Origin: Pseudomonas frederiksbergensis
Lineage (GTDB): Bacteria > Pseudomonadota > Gammaproteobacteria > Pseudomonadales > Pseudomonadaceae
NCBI RefSeq assembly: GCF_017114915.1
Contig: NZ_JAAUOE010000023.1
Coordinates: 20,403 to 84,402, forward strand
DNA length: 64,000 nt
Direction: 5' to 3'
In this document: piece by piece, positions 1 to 8,458 of the stretch
How positions within the stretch are numbered: the stretch's first letter is position 1
Layout of the letters: each line of letters opens with the position of its first letter
Translations under genes and position numbers: made by a program
The notes under the pieces: model-generated
Databases searched by the model: none
What the model was told of the DNA's origin: nothing
Seen by the model: the letters and a program-made list of their open reading frames with translations, nothing else

Positions 1-56
1 AAGTCCATTTAATCGGGGCTAACGACTTTGTCGCCCCAAGGGAGAAGTCAGAGGGC

Positions 57-1127
57 CTAGCCCTTGGCTATGCAATATGAGTTGACGAACGTTGCAGTGT
101 GCTGCAAAGACTGACGTATATCCGGTTTGGCTATTCCATGCCTATTGGCAAATTGCTCGACCGCCGCTGTATCAAAACGAGTGGTCTGGATAAAGTCCAA
201 GGCTTCGGGTTTTGTGTTCAAAAACCGCGCGACGGGAGGAATACTCAGTAGCAACTTCAGCAATCGGAGTGAAATGTAATGCTTGGGAGACTTTAAGCCC
301 AAAGGTTGTGCCACCTGTACCAGGAGTTCTCGCAAGTTGGGAGTTTGGTTATCAAGCGCCAGCAGTTCCTGGCCCACCATGGCAGGATCAAAAGCACAAA
401 CCGCCACCAGCTCAACCAGGTAATCCACGGTGACCAGTGGCAGCCAGTGCTCGGCGGTACCGGGCACTGCAGTCAGCTTTCCCTGCACAAGGTTGCGTAT
501 CAGCTCCACCAGCGGCTGACCGTCAAGGATATGCCCCGTACGGCTGTGGCCACAAACCGTCGCGGGGTGGACAACGGTAATCTCCCCGCCCTTGGCGGAC
601 ATGACCTCCAGGGTCGCAAAATGCGCCTCCAGCTTGCTCCCCTCGTAACCACCGACATGTCGGTAGACGGCAGGCCAATTCGTCAGGTCCGGATAACGAG
701 GATCAATTCCAATGCGTTGCAGATGTTCATGATTTTTCAGCATGTAGCCGCCGATCATCACTAACCGGCTTTTTTGCTCAGCCGCCAACAGCGCCACGCG
801 CTTTGCCCCTTCCACATTCACCGCACGAGAATGCTCCACTGAAAGCCCCCATGCGAAGTGGGCGCCTAGGTGGAATATGACTCCGGCGTGCCTTAGCACT
901 TCTCGGTCAGCAAGACTCAGCCCGAGGTTGTCCCGTTCCAGATCGCCAGCTACGGCAAATACCCGGGTTGCGCACCCTCCCAAATTGTCGACTTGCTCCC
1001 GCAGTGCAGCTAGTCGCTCTGGGCGACGCATCAACACCCGAATGGTGTGACCTTTTGCACTCAGGTACGCCACCAAATATTGACCGATGAAGCCGGTACC
1101 CCCCGTGACAAAGCACTCCACGCTCAT
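57..1127 (-). CDS. NAD(P)-dependent epimerase/reductase (extended SDR)
   Basis: A 356-residue extended short-chain dehydrogenase/reductase. The N-terminal Rossmann signature TGGTGFIGQYL is at about residues 8-18, and a candidate active-site tyrosine lies in the YEGSK segment near residue 160, matching the YxxxK pair of the family. No signal peptide is seen, so it should be cytosolic. The substrate cannot be read from the sequence; relatives act on nucleotide sugars, sterols or flavonoid-like ketones. The start at 1127 has a good Shine-Dalgarno sequence (AAGGAG) upstream. It is divergent from a MerR regulator 73 bp away, which makes it the likely target of that regulator. Family is confident, reaction unknown. 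Confidence 0.85.
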   Translation of the reverse strand: MSVECFVTGGTGFIGQYLVAYLSAKGHTIRVLMRRPERLAALREQVDNLGGCATRVFAVAGDLERDNLGLSLADREVLRHAGVIFHLGAHFAWGLSVEHSRAVNVEGAKRVALLAAEQKSRLVMIGGYMLKNHEHLQRIGIDPRYPDLTNWPAVYRHVGGYEGSKLEAHFATLEVMSAKGGEITVVHPATVCGHSRTGHILDGQPLVELIRNLVQGKLTAVPGTAEHWLPLVTVDYLVELVAVCAFDPAMVGQELLALDNQTPNLRELLVQVAQPLGLKSPKHYISLRLLKLLLSIPPVARFLNTKPEALDFIQTTRFDTAAVEQFANRHGIAKPDIRQSLQHTATFVNSYCIAKG

Positions 1128-1158
1128 TTCCCGCTCCTTGTTTAAGGTGAGAAATCAA

Positions 1159-1189
1159 GCGTAAACTATCGACCCAACTCTATAGTCAA
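1159..1189 (-). promoter_or_regulatory. Possible MerR-controlled promoter with dyad
   Basis: Between the divergent SDR and MerR genes, the minus strand reads TTGACT (1189-1184), followed by an imperfect dyad with arms ACTATCGAC (1165-1173) and CTCTATAGT (1178-1186). MerR-family promoters typically place a dyad in an over-long spacer between -35 and -10, and the arrangement here fits in outline. The -10 element is not obvious, so the assignment is tentative. Confidence 0.35.
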
Positions 1190-1200
1190 GCGGTGTTTTC

Positions 1201-1590
1201 ATGAAAATCGGCGAACTCGAGGCCCGCAGCGGCGCCAGCCGCCATACGCTGCGTTACTACGAGCAAATCGGCCTGATCTCACCGCTGCGGCAAACTAACA
1301 ACTATCGCGTTTACACAGCGCAAACTCTGCAGGATCTGGACTTTATCCAGCGCGCGCAAAGCATGGGGTTTTCCCTGGGGGAAATAGGCGAGATTCTGGA
1401 TGCGCAGCGGAACAAGCTGATCGATTGTGCTGACGGCGCTAAGCTAATTGAAAAGAAGATGGCAGAAATCAAACAGAAAATCGCCAACTTCCAAAGCATT
1501 TATCGGTATCTGGATGACGAGCGTGCAAATCTCGAAGCCAGTGCTGCCAAGCAACTTGAGCTTCAGCAGCTGAACAACTCTTCCAACTGA
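1201..1590 (+). CDS. MerR family transcriptional regulator
   Basis: A 129-residue MerR-type regulator. The N-terminal winged helix begins with MKIGELEARSGASRHTLRYY and continues with YEQIGLISPLR, the classic MerR DNA-binding segment, at residues 1-30. A long dimerisation helix occupies about residues 75-115. No cysteine cluster typical of metal sensors is visible; the single Cys near residue 76 is isolated, so the effector is more likely organic or redox-related than a heavy metal. It is divergently transcribed from the SDR oxidoreductase and probably controls it through the shared intergenic region. Confidence 0.9.
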   Translation: MKIGELEARSGASRHTLRYYEQIGLISPLRQTNNYRVYTAQTLQDLDFIQRAQSMGFSLGEIGEILDAQRNKLIDCADGAKLIEKKMAEIKQKIANFQSIYRYLDDERANLEASAAKQLELQQLNNSSN

Positions 1591-1716
1591 ACTGTCAGCA
1601 TCTGGGAAACGGAAGCTGCAGCCTGCTTCCTGTTTCAAGCCCATCGCTTACGCATTTTCTAGAACCTTGTGGCCAGGCCCTAGACAGTAAGCGTCCGCCC
1701 AAAAGACCTTGCGTGG
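1591..1716. other. Intergenic, no gene seen
   Basis: The stretch between the MerR stop and the IS66 remnant has no supportable reading frame. The whole 557-bp gap from the MerR gene to the LysE gene is filled only by this, the transposase remnant at 1717-1950 and a further unassigned 200 bp before the exporter. Confidence 0.5.
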
Positions 1717-1950
1717 TTAAACGGGCGCCCATCTATGCGGCAGCAACTCGATAATCTCGCTCGGCCGCTGCATCGGCAGTCGCGTGAGCACGCTCTTTAA
1801 ATACGCATACGGATCATGGCCGTTAAGCCGTGCCGACTGGTTCAAACTCATAAACGCAGCCGCACGTTTGCTGCTGCGTAAGGAACCCGCGAATAGCCAG
1901 TTTGAACGCCCGAAAGCCCATGGCCGGATTTGATTTCCACATCAGTGAAT
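1717..1950 (-). pseudogene. IS66-family transposase C-terminal remnant, frameshifted
   Basis: Reading the minus strand from about 1940 to the TAA at 1717-1719 gives a continuous peptide with the stretches IRPWAFGRSNWLFAGS, KRAAAFMSLNQSARLNG and HDPYAYLKSVLTRLP, ending RWAPV-stop. This matches my recollection of the C-terminus of IS66-type transposases (DDE end plus C-terminal tail). Just upstream, near 1937, the expected DVENQIR reads through only if one A is restored in the run GGAAATC; as it stands there is a frameshift and then an in-frame stop. No start, no N-terminal two thirds and no terminal inverted repeats were found, so this is a decayed relic. Confidence 0.8.
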
Positions 1951-2147
1951 TGCTCCGGATTTGCTAGACACATGATGTCTGTATATGGACTCCTCCTCAT
2001 TGCAAGCCCCTTTGCTTTGGGTCGGTTGCTATCGGTGGGCAAGGAACGCTTTCAATCCAATTACCGTATGGGAAACCGATCACCACTTAACTCGTTGTCC
2101 CGTTCGTTCCTGTAACATGCCAGTCCCCACCACCTCGAGCTTTGAAA

Positions 2148-2789
2148 ATGGATTCTCACTCGATTCTGACGTTTACATTAGTCGCCGCGATTGCCATTGC
2201 CAGCCCAGGGCCTGCGACCTTGATGGCGATCAACAACAGCCTGGCCCATGGGCAGCGCAGCGCCATATGGTCATCGCTCGGCAACGCCAGTGGCCTGTTC
2301 TGCCTGTCGTCCGCTGCCATGCTGGGGCTGGGGGCGCTGCTTGCCAGTTCCGAATGGCTGTTCAACGCAGTGAAGTTCATCGGTGCCGGTTATTTGTTCT
2401 ACCTGGGCATCAGACAATTGTTCAAAAAGGGCCCAATGCTCCCGGACGGGATTCAGGACGACTTGAAGGAAAGCCGGCCGACTCGTTCCAAACTCTACAA
2501 AGCAGCCTTCCTGACGGCAGTGACCAACCCCAAGGCGACGATGTTCTTCACCGCGTTGTTCCCGCAGTTCATCGATCAGAGTGCGGCGTTGCTGCCGCAA
2601 TTTCTGATCCTCACCTCGATCTTCATGGCATTGTCGGTGTCGTCCCTGAGCCTCTATGCCGCGCTCGCCTCGCGGGCCAAGGGTGTGCTAACCCGACCTG
2701 CGCTATCCCGTTGGGTCAGCCGGGTGGTGGGGTCGACATTCATCGGTTTCGGTGCTGCTATCCTGACCATGCGGCGGCAGGCGGCGTAG
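2148..2789 (+). CDS. LysE/RhtB family amino-acid exporter
   Basis: A 213-residue inner-membrane protein of the LysE/RhtB translocator superfamily. It begins in a hydrophobic segment carrying the family signature ASPGPATLMAINNSLAHG (about residues 17-34) and has about six predicted membrane segments, the normal size and topology. Such proteins export amino acids or related small metabolites by proton exchange; the substrate is not predictable. I chose ATG 2148 over the TTG two codons upstream. It stands alone, with the IS66 relic upstream and a repeat-rich gap downstream. Confidence 0.87.
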   Translation: MDSHSILTFTLVAAIAIASPGPATLMAINNSLAHGQRSAIWSSLGNASGLFCLSSAAMLGLGALLASSEWLFNAVKFIGAGYLFYLGIRQLFKKGPMLPDGIQDDLKESRPTRSKLYKAAFLTAVTNPKATMFFTALFPQFIDQSAALLPQFLILTSIFMALSVSSLSLYAALASRAKGVLTRPALSRWVSRVVGSTFIGFGAAILTMRRQAA

Positions 2790-2975
2790 GGGCGTCGGGC
2801 TTGTAACTCCGGTAACAGGGAAGGCTGATAGGCCGAAGCCGCCAGCTATCGAATTCGCGCCGTCACCCAAGTGCTTGAGAACCTGTCCATGCGCGGCTCA
2901 GTCGAGTGCGATTCGACGATTCTCAGTGATTTTGCCTTGCTTTGTGCCATTCCATTGCGCGATGGCTGTGATGTG

Positions 2976-3039
2976 ATGTGCTGGATGTGCTGGATGTGCT
3001 GGATGTGCTGGATGTGTTGGATGTGTTGGATGTGATTGG
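2976..3039. repeat. 9-bp tandem repeat, six exact-period copies
   Basis: Six consecutive 9-mers occupy 2976-3029: four ATGTGCTGG followed by two ATGTGTTGG, then a degenerate seventh unit to 3039. On the minus strand the array reads as repeated His-Ile-Gln within a short open frame that has no ribosome-binding or homology support. It lies in a 434-bp gap between convergent genes that otherwise holds only the REP pair at 3121-3212. Confidence 0.95.
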
Positions 3040-3120
3040 GCGGCGGTTGCGGGCTTGGCCTTCGGGCGATGTCTAGTGACGGATTAGTCCTGGGAATTTG
3101 TGGTGCTTGAGCGGGCCAAT

Positions 3121-3212
3121 TCGCGGGCAAGCCTCGCTCCTACGGGTTTTGTGTCGTTTGTAGATATTGCGAGCGACACAAAATCTGTAGGAGCGAGGCT
3201 TGCCCGCGAAGG
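3121..3212. repeat. REP pair (BIME), GTAGGAGCGAGGCTTGCCCGCGAA type
   Basis: Two inverted copies of the Pseudomonas REP sequence: one reads CGCGGGCAAGCCTCGCTCC around 3122-3140 and its complement lies at 3187-3210. They are separated by a linker with its own inverted repeat (TTTTGTGTCG and CGACACAAAA). The element sits between the convergent LysE exporter and the c-di-GMP gene. Confidence 0.9.
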
Positions 3213-3223
3213 CGTCAGATCAA

Positions 3224-5011
3224 TCAGCGATGCCCAACGAGCAGTTCTTCAGGTCCGGGCACCGCCAAGCTATCAATCACATGCACGCTATACCCCGGCA
3301 CATTCTTCGCGTGGTGTTTGGCCTGCGACGCCATCTCTGCCAATTGGCTCGCGTCGAGTTGTCCGCAGGCTTGTGGATGCAGATGCACCACGCCGATGGA
3401 CAGTGACAGCAATGGAAATTCCTGGCGTACGCCTTGGCGGTTGGGGGCGATGAAGCAGCCGGCTTCCAGGTGTTCGCTGCGGTAAAAGCGTCGGCATTGG
3501 CTGTGGAAGTCGTCCAGCAACTGGTTCAGGCGTTTGCGCCAGTCTTCCGGGCCGAGTACCAGCAGGAAGTCGTCGCCGCCGATATGGCCGACGAAGTCGC
3601 GGGACGGATCGATGCGGTCGTTCAGGCATTGCGCCAGGCACAGTAGGACTTCATCCCCGCGACCGTAGCCGTAGATGTCGTTGAAGGGTTTGAAGCTGTC
3701 GATGTCCACGTAGCAGATCACCGATTCCCGTTCCTGTTGCAGCAGCCGTGTCAGGCATTGCTGGATGGGCACGTTGCCTGGCAGCAGGGTCAGCGGGTTG
3801 GCGTAGCGGGCTTGCTGGATTTTCAGTTCGGTAATCAGTTTGAGCACGTCGATCACTCGGCCCAGGCCCAGATAGCCGCCGTGAAGGGTGATGATGAAGT
3901 CCTCTTCGATGCGCTGTCGGGCGCGGCTGGTGATCAAGCGGCTGACCTGTTGCAGCGACTGACTCAGCTCCACGGCGAGGAAGTCGTCGCTCATCAAGCG
4001 GCTGATGGGTTTGCGGGCGAACAGGTCGGTGGCAAAGGGCTTGAGCAGGGCGTCCGAGAGCGAATGACGGTGGACGATGCCGCACGGCTGGCCCTGCTTG
4101 TCGAGCACCGCCAGGGAGTTCAGGTTGGCTTGGCGACGGAAGGCTTCCAGTACGGTGGCGGTCGGAGTGTCGCTGGCCATCGCCGGCTGATCGTTGAGCA
4201 GGGCGCTGAGGTCACTGGCTTCCTCGTTCAGCATCGCCGCGGCGCTGTTGGGTTTTGGCATCAAGGTCCGGGCATCGCGGGGCGGTTGCTCTTGGGGCCG
4301 GCAGAGCAGATAGCCTTGCACAAGGTCGACGCCCATTTCGGTCAACACGGCGAGTTCTTCCGGCAATTCGATGCCTTCGGCGATCACTTTTGCCCGGGAA
4401 GCCTTGGCGATCTGCAGGATCGAGCCGACGAACTCGCGCTTGAGCGCGTCCTGATGAATGCCGTCGATGAAATGCCGATCGATCTTGACGTAATCGGGCC
4501 GCAATTCAGACCAGAGCCGTAAACTCGAGTAACCCGCGCCCAGGTCATCCAGTGCTATGGAAAAGCCCATCGCCCGATAGTGATGCAGGGCGGTTTGCAG
4601 CAACTGGAAATCATCGGTCGGGGTCTGCTCGGTGAGTTCGATCACCACCTGGCTCGGCGGTATGCCGAAATCCTGCAGCAGTTGCAGGGTGCGTCCGGGT
4701 TGGTGGGCGGCTTCGAGCAGGGATTCCGGGGATACATTGAGGAACAGTTTGCCGGGCAGTTGCTGTTCATTGAAACGACGGCAAGCGCTTTGGCGGCAAG
4801 CAATCTCCAGTTCGCTGAGGCGGCCGGCCTGGCGCGCTACCGCGAACAGGGCGATGGGGGAGTGCAGCGGGCTGTTGGAGGGGCCGCGGCTGAGGGCTTC
4901 GTAGCCGATGATCTGTCGTTCGGAGAGAGAAATGATCGGCTGGAACAGGCTGTGCAAACCGCTTTGAGTCAGTATTGAGCTCAAGGCACTCAGCTGTTCG
5001 GTTGTGGTCAT
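3224..5011 (-). CDS. EAL-CBS-GGDEF c-di-GMP turnover protein
   Basis: A 595-residue protein with an N-terminal EAL phosphodiesterase domain (about 15-250), a CBS pair (about 265-395) and a C-terminal GGDEF domain (about 410-580). The EAL domain looks catalytic: YEALSRGP, LFLNVSPES, IELTEQTP, DDLGAGYSSLRL, VKIDR and AEGIE are all present. The cyclase motif is GGDDF instead of GGDEF, and the residues before it do not form an RxxD inhibitory site. There is no membrane segment or signal peptide, so it should be cytosolic. CBS domains commonly bind adenosine nucleotides and could gate the output. It lies 3' of prc on the same strand but is separated from it by a terminator. It probably degrades c-di-GMP; cyclase activity is uncertain. 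Confidence 0.9.
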   Translation of the reverse strand: MTTTEQLSALSSILTQSGLHSLFQPIISLSERQIIGYEALSRGPSNSPLHSPIALFAVARQAGRLSELEIACRQSACRRFNEQQLPGKLFLNVSPESLLEAAHQPGRTLQLLQDFGIPPSQVVIELTEQTPTDDFQLLQTALHHYRAMGFSIALDDLGAGYSSLRLWSELRPDYVKIDRHFIDGIHQDALKREFVGSILQIAKASRAKVIAEGIELPEELAVLTEMGVDLVQGYLLCRPQEQPPRDARTLMPKPNSAAAMLNEEASDLSALLNDQPAMASDTPTATVLEAFRRQANLNSLAVLDKQGQPCGIVHRHSLSDALLKPFATDLFARKPISRLMSDDFLAVELSQSLQQVSRLITSRARQRIEEDFIITLHGGYLGLGRVIDVLKLITELKIQQARYANPLTLLPGNVPIQQCLTRLLQQERESVICYVDIDSFKPFNDIYGYGRGDEVLLCLAQCLNDRIDPSRDFVGHIGGDDFLLVLGPEDWRKRLNQLLDDFHSQCRRFYRSEHLEAGCFIAPNRQGVRQEFPLLSLSIGVVHLHPQACGQLDASQLAEMASQAKHHAKNVPGYSVHVIDSLAVPGPEELLVGHR

Positions 5012-5027
5012 GGCGATCTCTGGCGAT

Positions 5028-5066
5028 AAAAAAGGACCGGGAGCGCAAAGCTCCCAGTCCTTTATT
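5028..5066 (-). terminator. Rho-independent terminator after prc
   Basis: On the minus strand GGACTGGGAGC and GCTCCCGGTCC form a GC-rich stem around TTTGC, followed directly by TTTTTT. It is placed 80 bp after the prc stop and just before the start of the c-di-GMP gene, so it should uncouple the two genes. Confidence 0.75.
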
Positions 5067-5092
5067 TCACGACAGAATGATGTCTGTTTGAT

Positions 5093-5110
5093 GACGCTCC
5101 GGGGAGCGTC
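5093..5110. repeat. Short perfect hairpin GACGCTCC/GGAGCGTC
   Basis: An 8-bp stem with a 2-nt loop lies between the prc stop and its terminator. The arm sequence is the same as the inner part of the GATCGTTCCCACGC-type REPs found elsewhere in the window, so it may be a partial REP. Confidence 0.5.
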
Positions 5111-5144
5111 AGCATTAAATTGCCATCATTTTGGTTGTAAGCAC

Positions 5145-7226
5145 TTAGTGCTTGGCCACCGCGGTGTTGAGTTTCAAGTAATCCAGCAGAATCCGCCCGG
5201 TCTCGCTCAGGTAGGCATCGTCTTCTGGCTTGGTCTTGTCCGGCTCGGCCGCGAGGGCATCTTCGTCTTCTTTCTTCAGCTCTTTGAGCGGTTCTTCGCC
5301 CTTGGCCTTGCGACGGATGTTTTCCATAGCCAGTTGCTTGGCTTCGATATCGGCGTGTTGTGCACGACGGTCGGCTTCATTGAGGCTGACGGTTTTTTCG
5401 CTCATCAGCTTCTGCGCCAGGGCCAGCTTGTCGCGGATGAACACGAACTCCGCGTCCTTGGTCGTGCGCACGTCATGCTCGGACTTGAGCTGCGTGAGGT
5501 ACGGTTTGAACGGGTCGAGCGCAGGCTTGATGGCAGGACGGATGGTGTCCCACGGCATGGCTTCGGGCAGGGCGCTTTCGCCGATTTCCTTGGTGTCGAT
5601 GAGCGACGGGTAATCGATGTCTGGCAGCACGCCCTGATGCTGGGTGCTCTGACCGGACACCCGGTAGAACTTGGCCAGGGTCAGTTTCAGTTCGCCATGG
5701 TTGAGCGGCTGAATGGTCTGCACGGTGCCTTTGCCGAAGGTCTGGCCGCCGATGATCAATGCGCGGTGGTAGTCCTGCATGGCTCCGGCGAAGATCTCCG
5801 ACGCCGAGGCGGACAAGCGGTTGACCAGTAACACCATCGGGCCTTTGTAGAACGCCCCCGGGTTTTCATCTTCCAGGACATCGACCCGGCCGTCGGCGTT
5901 ACGCACTAGTACGGTCGGACCTTTGTCGATGAACAGGCTGGTCAGCTCGGTGGCTTCCTGTAAGGAGCCGCCGCCGTTGTTGCGCAGGTCGATGACCACG
6001 CCGTCGACCTTGTCTTTCTGCAGTTCGGTCAGCAGCTTCTTGACGTCACGGGTGGTGCTCTTGTAGTCCGGATCGCCGGCACGGAAGGCCTTGAAGTCCA
6101 GGTAGAAGGCCGGGATCTCGATGACGCCGAGCTTGTAGTCCTTGCCATCCTGCTTGAGGTTGAGGACCGACTTCTTCACCGCCTGATCTTCAAGCTTCAC
6201 CGCTTCGCGGGTGATCGGCACGATCTTGCTGGTCTGGTCGTTCGGCGCATTGCTGGCCGGGATCACTTCCAGGCGCACCACGGTGCCTTTGGGTCCACGA
6301 ATCAGTTTGACCACTTCGTCCAGGCGCCAGCCGACCACGTCGACCATCTCTTTATTGCCTTGGGCCACGCCGATGATCTTGTCGGCCGGAGCCACCTGCT
6401 TGGTCTTGTCGGCCGGGCCGGCAGGCACCAGGCGCACGACTTTCACTTGATCGTTATCGCTCTGCAACACGGCGCCGATGCCCTCCAGGGACAGGCTCAT
6501 GTTGATGTCGAAGTTCTCCGCGTTATCCGGCGACAGATAGTTGGTGTGCGGGTCGTAGGACATGGCGAAGGTGTTGATGTACGCCTGGAAGATGTCTTCC
6601 GCGCGGGTCTGGTCCAGACGCGCCAGTTGATTCTTGTAACGCTTGGTCAGGGTTTCCTGAATCTGCTTCGGCTCTTTGCCGGAGATCTTCATCCGCAGCA
6701 CTTCGTCCTTGACGCGTTTGCGCCACAGGTCGTCCAGCTCGGCGGTGGTCTTGAGCCAAGGGGCATCCTTGCGGTCGACCAGCAAGGTTTCCTTGGCGGT
6801 GAAGTCGATCTTGTCGACGCCCTTGTTCAGCTCGGCCAGGGCAAAGTCCAGACGCGCCTTGACGCGGTCCAGATAGCGTTTGTAAATGGTGAACCCGGCG
6901 TTCAGGTCGCCGCTTTTGAGGAAGTCGTCAAACTGGGTTTTCCATTTGTCGAATTCGGCAATGTCACTGGCCATGAAGTAGCTGCGCGATGGATCCAGCA
7001 GCTTGAGGTAGCTGTCGTAGATGATCACGGAGCGCGCATCGTCGAGCGGCGGCTTGCTGTAGTGGTGACGCTTGAGCAATTCGACGACGTTCAGACTGGC
7101 AATGACTTCGTCGCGATCGGGCTGAAGCTTGTCCCAGCTGTTGGCTGCGAACGAATTGCTCGACATCGGCAAAAGACCGAGACCAATGACAAGAGCGAGG
7201 GCGGTGCTGGGGAAAAAATGCTTCAT
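5145..7226 (-). CDS. prc: Carboxy-terminal processing protease Prc/Tsp (S41)
   Basis: A 693-residue periplasmic serine protease that degrades proteins with unstructured or non-polar C-termini. In Pseudomonas this family (AlgO/Prc) also feeds into envelope stress and alginate control. I place the start at 7226, where MKHFFPSTALALVIG opens a signal peptide ending near SNSFAA; upstream ATG codons would bury it. After a helical N-terminal domain come a PDZ domain (about 235-320) and the S41 catalytic region with SASASEIFAGAM (Ser near residue 475) and FGKGTVQ (Lys near 500), the Ser-Lys dyad. A charged C-terminal domain rich in KKEDED completes the usual Tsp length. It is divergent from the quinone oxidoreductase and followed by its own terminator. 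Confidence 0.95.
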   Translation of the reverse strand: MKHFFPSTALALVIGLGLLPMSSNSFAANSWDKLQPDRDEVIASLNVVELLKRHHYSKPPLDDARSVIIYDSYLKLLDPSRSYFMASDIAEFDKWKTQFDDFLKSGDLNAGFTIYKRYLDRVKARLDFALAELNKGVDKIDFTAKETLLVDRKDAPWLKTTAELDDLWRKRVKDEVLRMKISGKEPKQIQETLTKRYKNQLARLDQTRAEDIFQAYINTFAMSYDPHTNYLSPDNAENFDINMSLSLEGIGAVLQSDNDQVKVVRLVPAGPADKTKQVAPADKIIGVAQGNKEMVDVVGWRLDEVVKLIRGPKGTVVRLEVIPASNAPNDQTSKIVPITREAVKLEDQAVKKSVLNLKQDGKDYKLGVIEIPAFYLDFKAFRAGDPDYKSTTRDVKKLLTELQKDKVDGVVIDLRNNGGGSLQEATELTSLFIDKGPTVLVRNADGRVDVLEDENPGAFYKGPMVLLVNRLSASASEIFAGAMQDYHRALIIGGQTFGKGTVQTIQPLNHGELKLTLAKFYRVSGQSTQHQGVLPDIDYPSLIDTKEIGESALPEAMPWDTIRPAIKPALDPFKPYLTQLKSEHDVRTTKDAEFVFIRDKLALAQKLMSEKTVSLNEADRRAQHADIEAKQLAMENIRRKAKGEEPLKELKKEDEDALAAEPDKTKPEDDAYLSETGRILLDYLKLNTAVAKH

Positions 7227-7366
7227 GCTGATTCGACGCGGGGACAATTGATCACGCATATTAGGCCGTCTTTGAAGTCGCCGGTTCCCACAAGGGCCGG
7301 TCGCATAATGCAAGAAAGCCCGGCGCTACAGCTTCGGGCTCAGTCCAGACTCACTATGGAGGCACT

Positions 7367-8329
7367 GTGAAAGCATTGCAAGGCGTTGAGGGGCGAGTGG
7401 AGTGGGTTGAAGAGCCGAGTCCTACATGCGATGTAGGACAAGTTCGTATCCGAGTGGCGGCAGCGGGACTCAATCGAGCTGATTTGTTACAGAAAGCAGG
7501 CCTGTATCCGCCACCGCCGGGAGCCAGTCAAGCACTGGGTCTTGAGTGTTCGGGGGTGATCAGCGAGGTCGGCCCGGGCTCGTCCTGGCAGGTCGGCGAT
7601 CGGGTTTGCGCCTTGCTGGCCGGGGGTGGGATGGCCGAAGAGGTAGTTGTCGACGGACGGCATGTGTTGCCGGTTCCCGAAGGTTTGTCCCTGGCCGAGG
7701 CGGCGGCATTGCCGGAAGTGTATGCGACCGTTTGGCTGAATTTGTTTCAACTTGCTGCGCTCAAACCGGGTGAGAAAGTTCTCCTGCACGCCGGAGCAAG
7801 TGGAATCGGTTCAGCTGCCATTCAGCTGTGCAAGGCGTTTGGCAACCCGTGCTGGGTCAGCGTCGGTTCCGAGGAGCGTCTGGCCTACTGTGAAGCACTG
7901 GGCGCCCAGGGTGGCGTGGTGCGCAACAAGGATCTGGACAGGTTGAGCGATCTGGGCCCGTTCGACGTGATCCTCGATCCGGTGGGTGGCAACTACGCAG
8001 CATTGAACCTCAAGCTGCTGGCCCGCGATGGGCGTTGGGTGCTGATCGGTTTGATGGGCGGTCGCGAGGCGCAGCTGGATCTGGCGCAGGTGCTGGCCAA
8101 GCGTGTACAACTGCTGGGGTCGACCTTGCGCAATCGCGATGAGCAGTTCAAGGCCGATTTGTTCAGCGATCTTGGCCAGCACGTCTGGCCGCTGTTTGCC
8201 GAAGGGCGGTTGAGCCCGCAACTGGCCAGGACATTTGCGATCAGGGATGCCGAAGCGGCGTTTGCGGAGCTGGCGACCAATAAGGTGTCGGGCAAACTGG
8301 TGCTGGTGATTGACGAAAGCCTGGTTTAG
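7367..8329 (+). CDS. NAD(P)H:quinone oxidoreductase, zinc-less MDR family
   Basis: A 320-residue medium-chain dehydrogenase of the quinone oxidoreductase/PIG3 type. It has the GroES-like N-terminal fold (RVAAAGLNRADLLQKAG at about 28-44) and the Rossmann signature LLHAGASGIGSAAIQLCKA at about 140-158. The structural-zinc cysteine cluster of true alcohol dehydrogenases is missing. It likely reduces quinones or other electrophiles with NADPH in the cytosol. The GTG start at 7367 is supported by TGGAGG five bases upstream. It is monocistronic, divergent from prc and ends at a REP element. Confidence 0.88.
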   Translation: MKALQGVEGRVEWVEEPSPTCDVGQVRIRVAAAGLNRADLLQKAGLYPPPPGASQALGLECSGVISEVGPGSSWQVGDRVCALLAGGGMAEEVVVDGRHVLPVPEGLSLAEAAALPEVYATVWLNLFQLAALKPGEKVLLHAGASGIGSAAIQLCKAFGNPCWVSVGSEERLAYCEALGAQGGVVRNKDLDRLSDLGPFDVILDPVGGNYAALNLKLLARDGRWVLIGLMGGREAQLDLAQVLAKRVQLLGSTLRNRDEQFKADLFSDLGQHVWPLFAEGRLSPQLARTFAIRDAEAAFAELATNKVSGKLVLVIDESLV

Positions 8330-8333
8330 CGAT

Positions 8334-8440
8334 GATCGTTCCCACGCTCTGCGTGGGAACACCTCAATGGACGCTCTGCGTCCGCTTCTGGGACGCGGAG
8401 CGTCCCGGGCTGCATTCCCACGCGGAGCATGGGAACGATC
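8334..8440. repeat. REP/BIME, GATCGTTCCCACGC type
   Basis: Outer inverted arms GATCGTTCCCACGCTC (from 8335) and GCATGGGAACGATC (to 8440) enclose a second inner hairpin built from GGACGCTCTGCGTCC and GGGACGCGGAGCGTCCC. It separates the convergent quinone oxidoreductase and HAD genes. Similar elements occur at 29649, 37358, 43231 and 59166. Confidence 0.9.
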
Positions 8441-8458
8441 AAGATCGCAGCCTCGCTT

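Noticed and set aside
1848..2042. 64-codon minus-strand frame near the IS66 relic
   Set aside because: It is a hybrid of relic sequence read out of frame after the frameshift, not a gene.
2846..3130. 94-codon minus-strand frame containing His-Ile-Gln repeats
   Set aside because: It is the reading of a noncoding 9-bp tandem array; the flanks are low-complexity and overlap the REP.
5004..5831. Long plus-strand frame opposite prc
   Set aside because: It is antisense to the well-supported protease; high-GC codon bias produces such long shadow frames in Pseudomonas.
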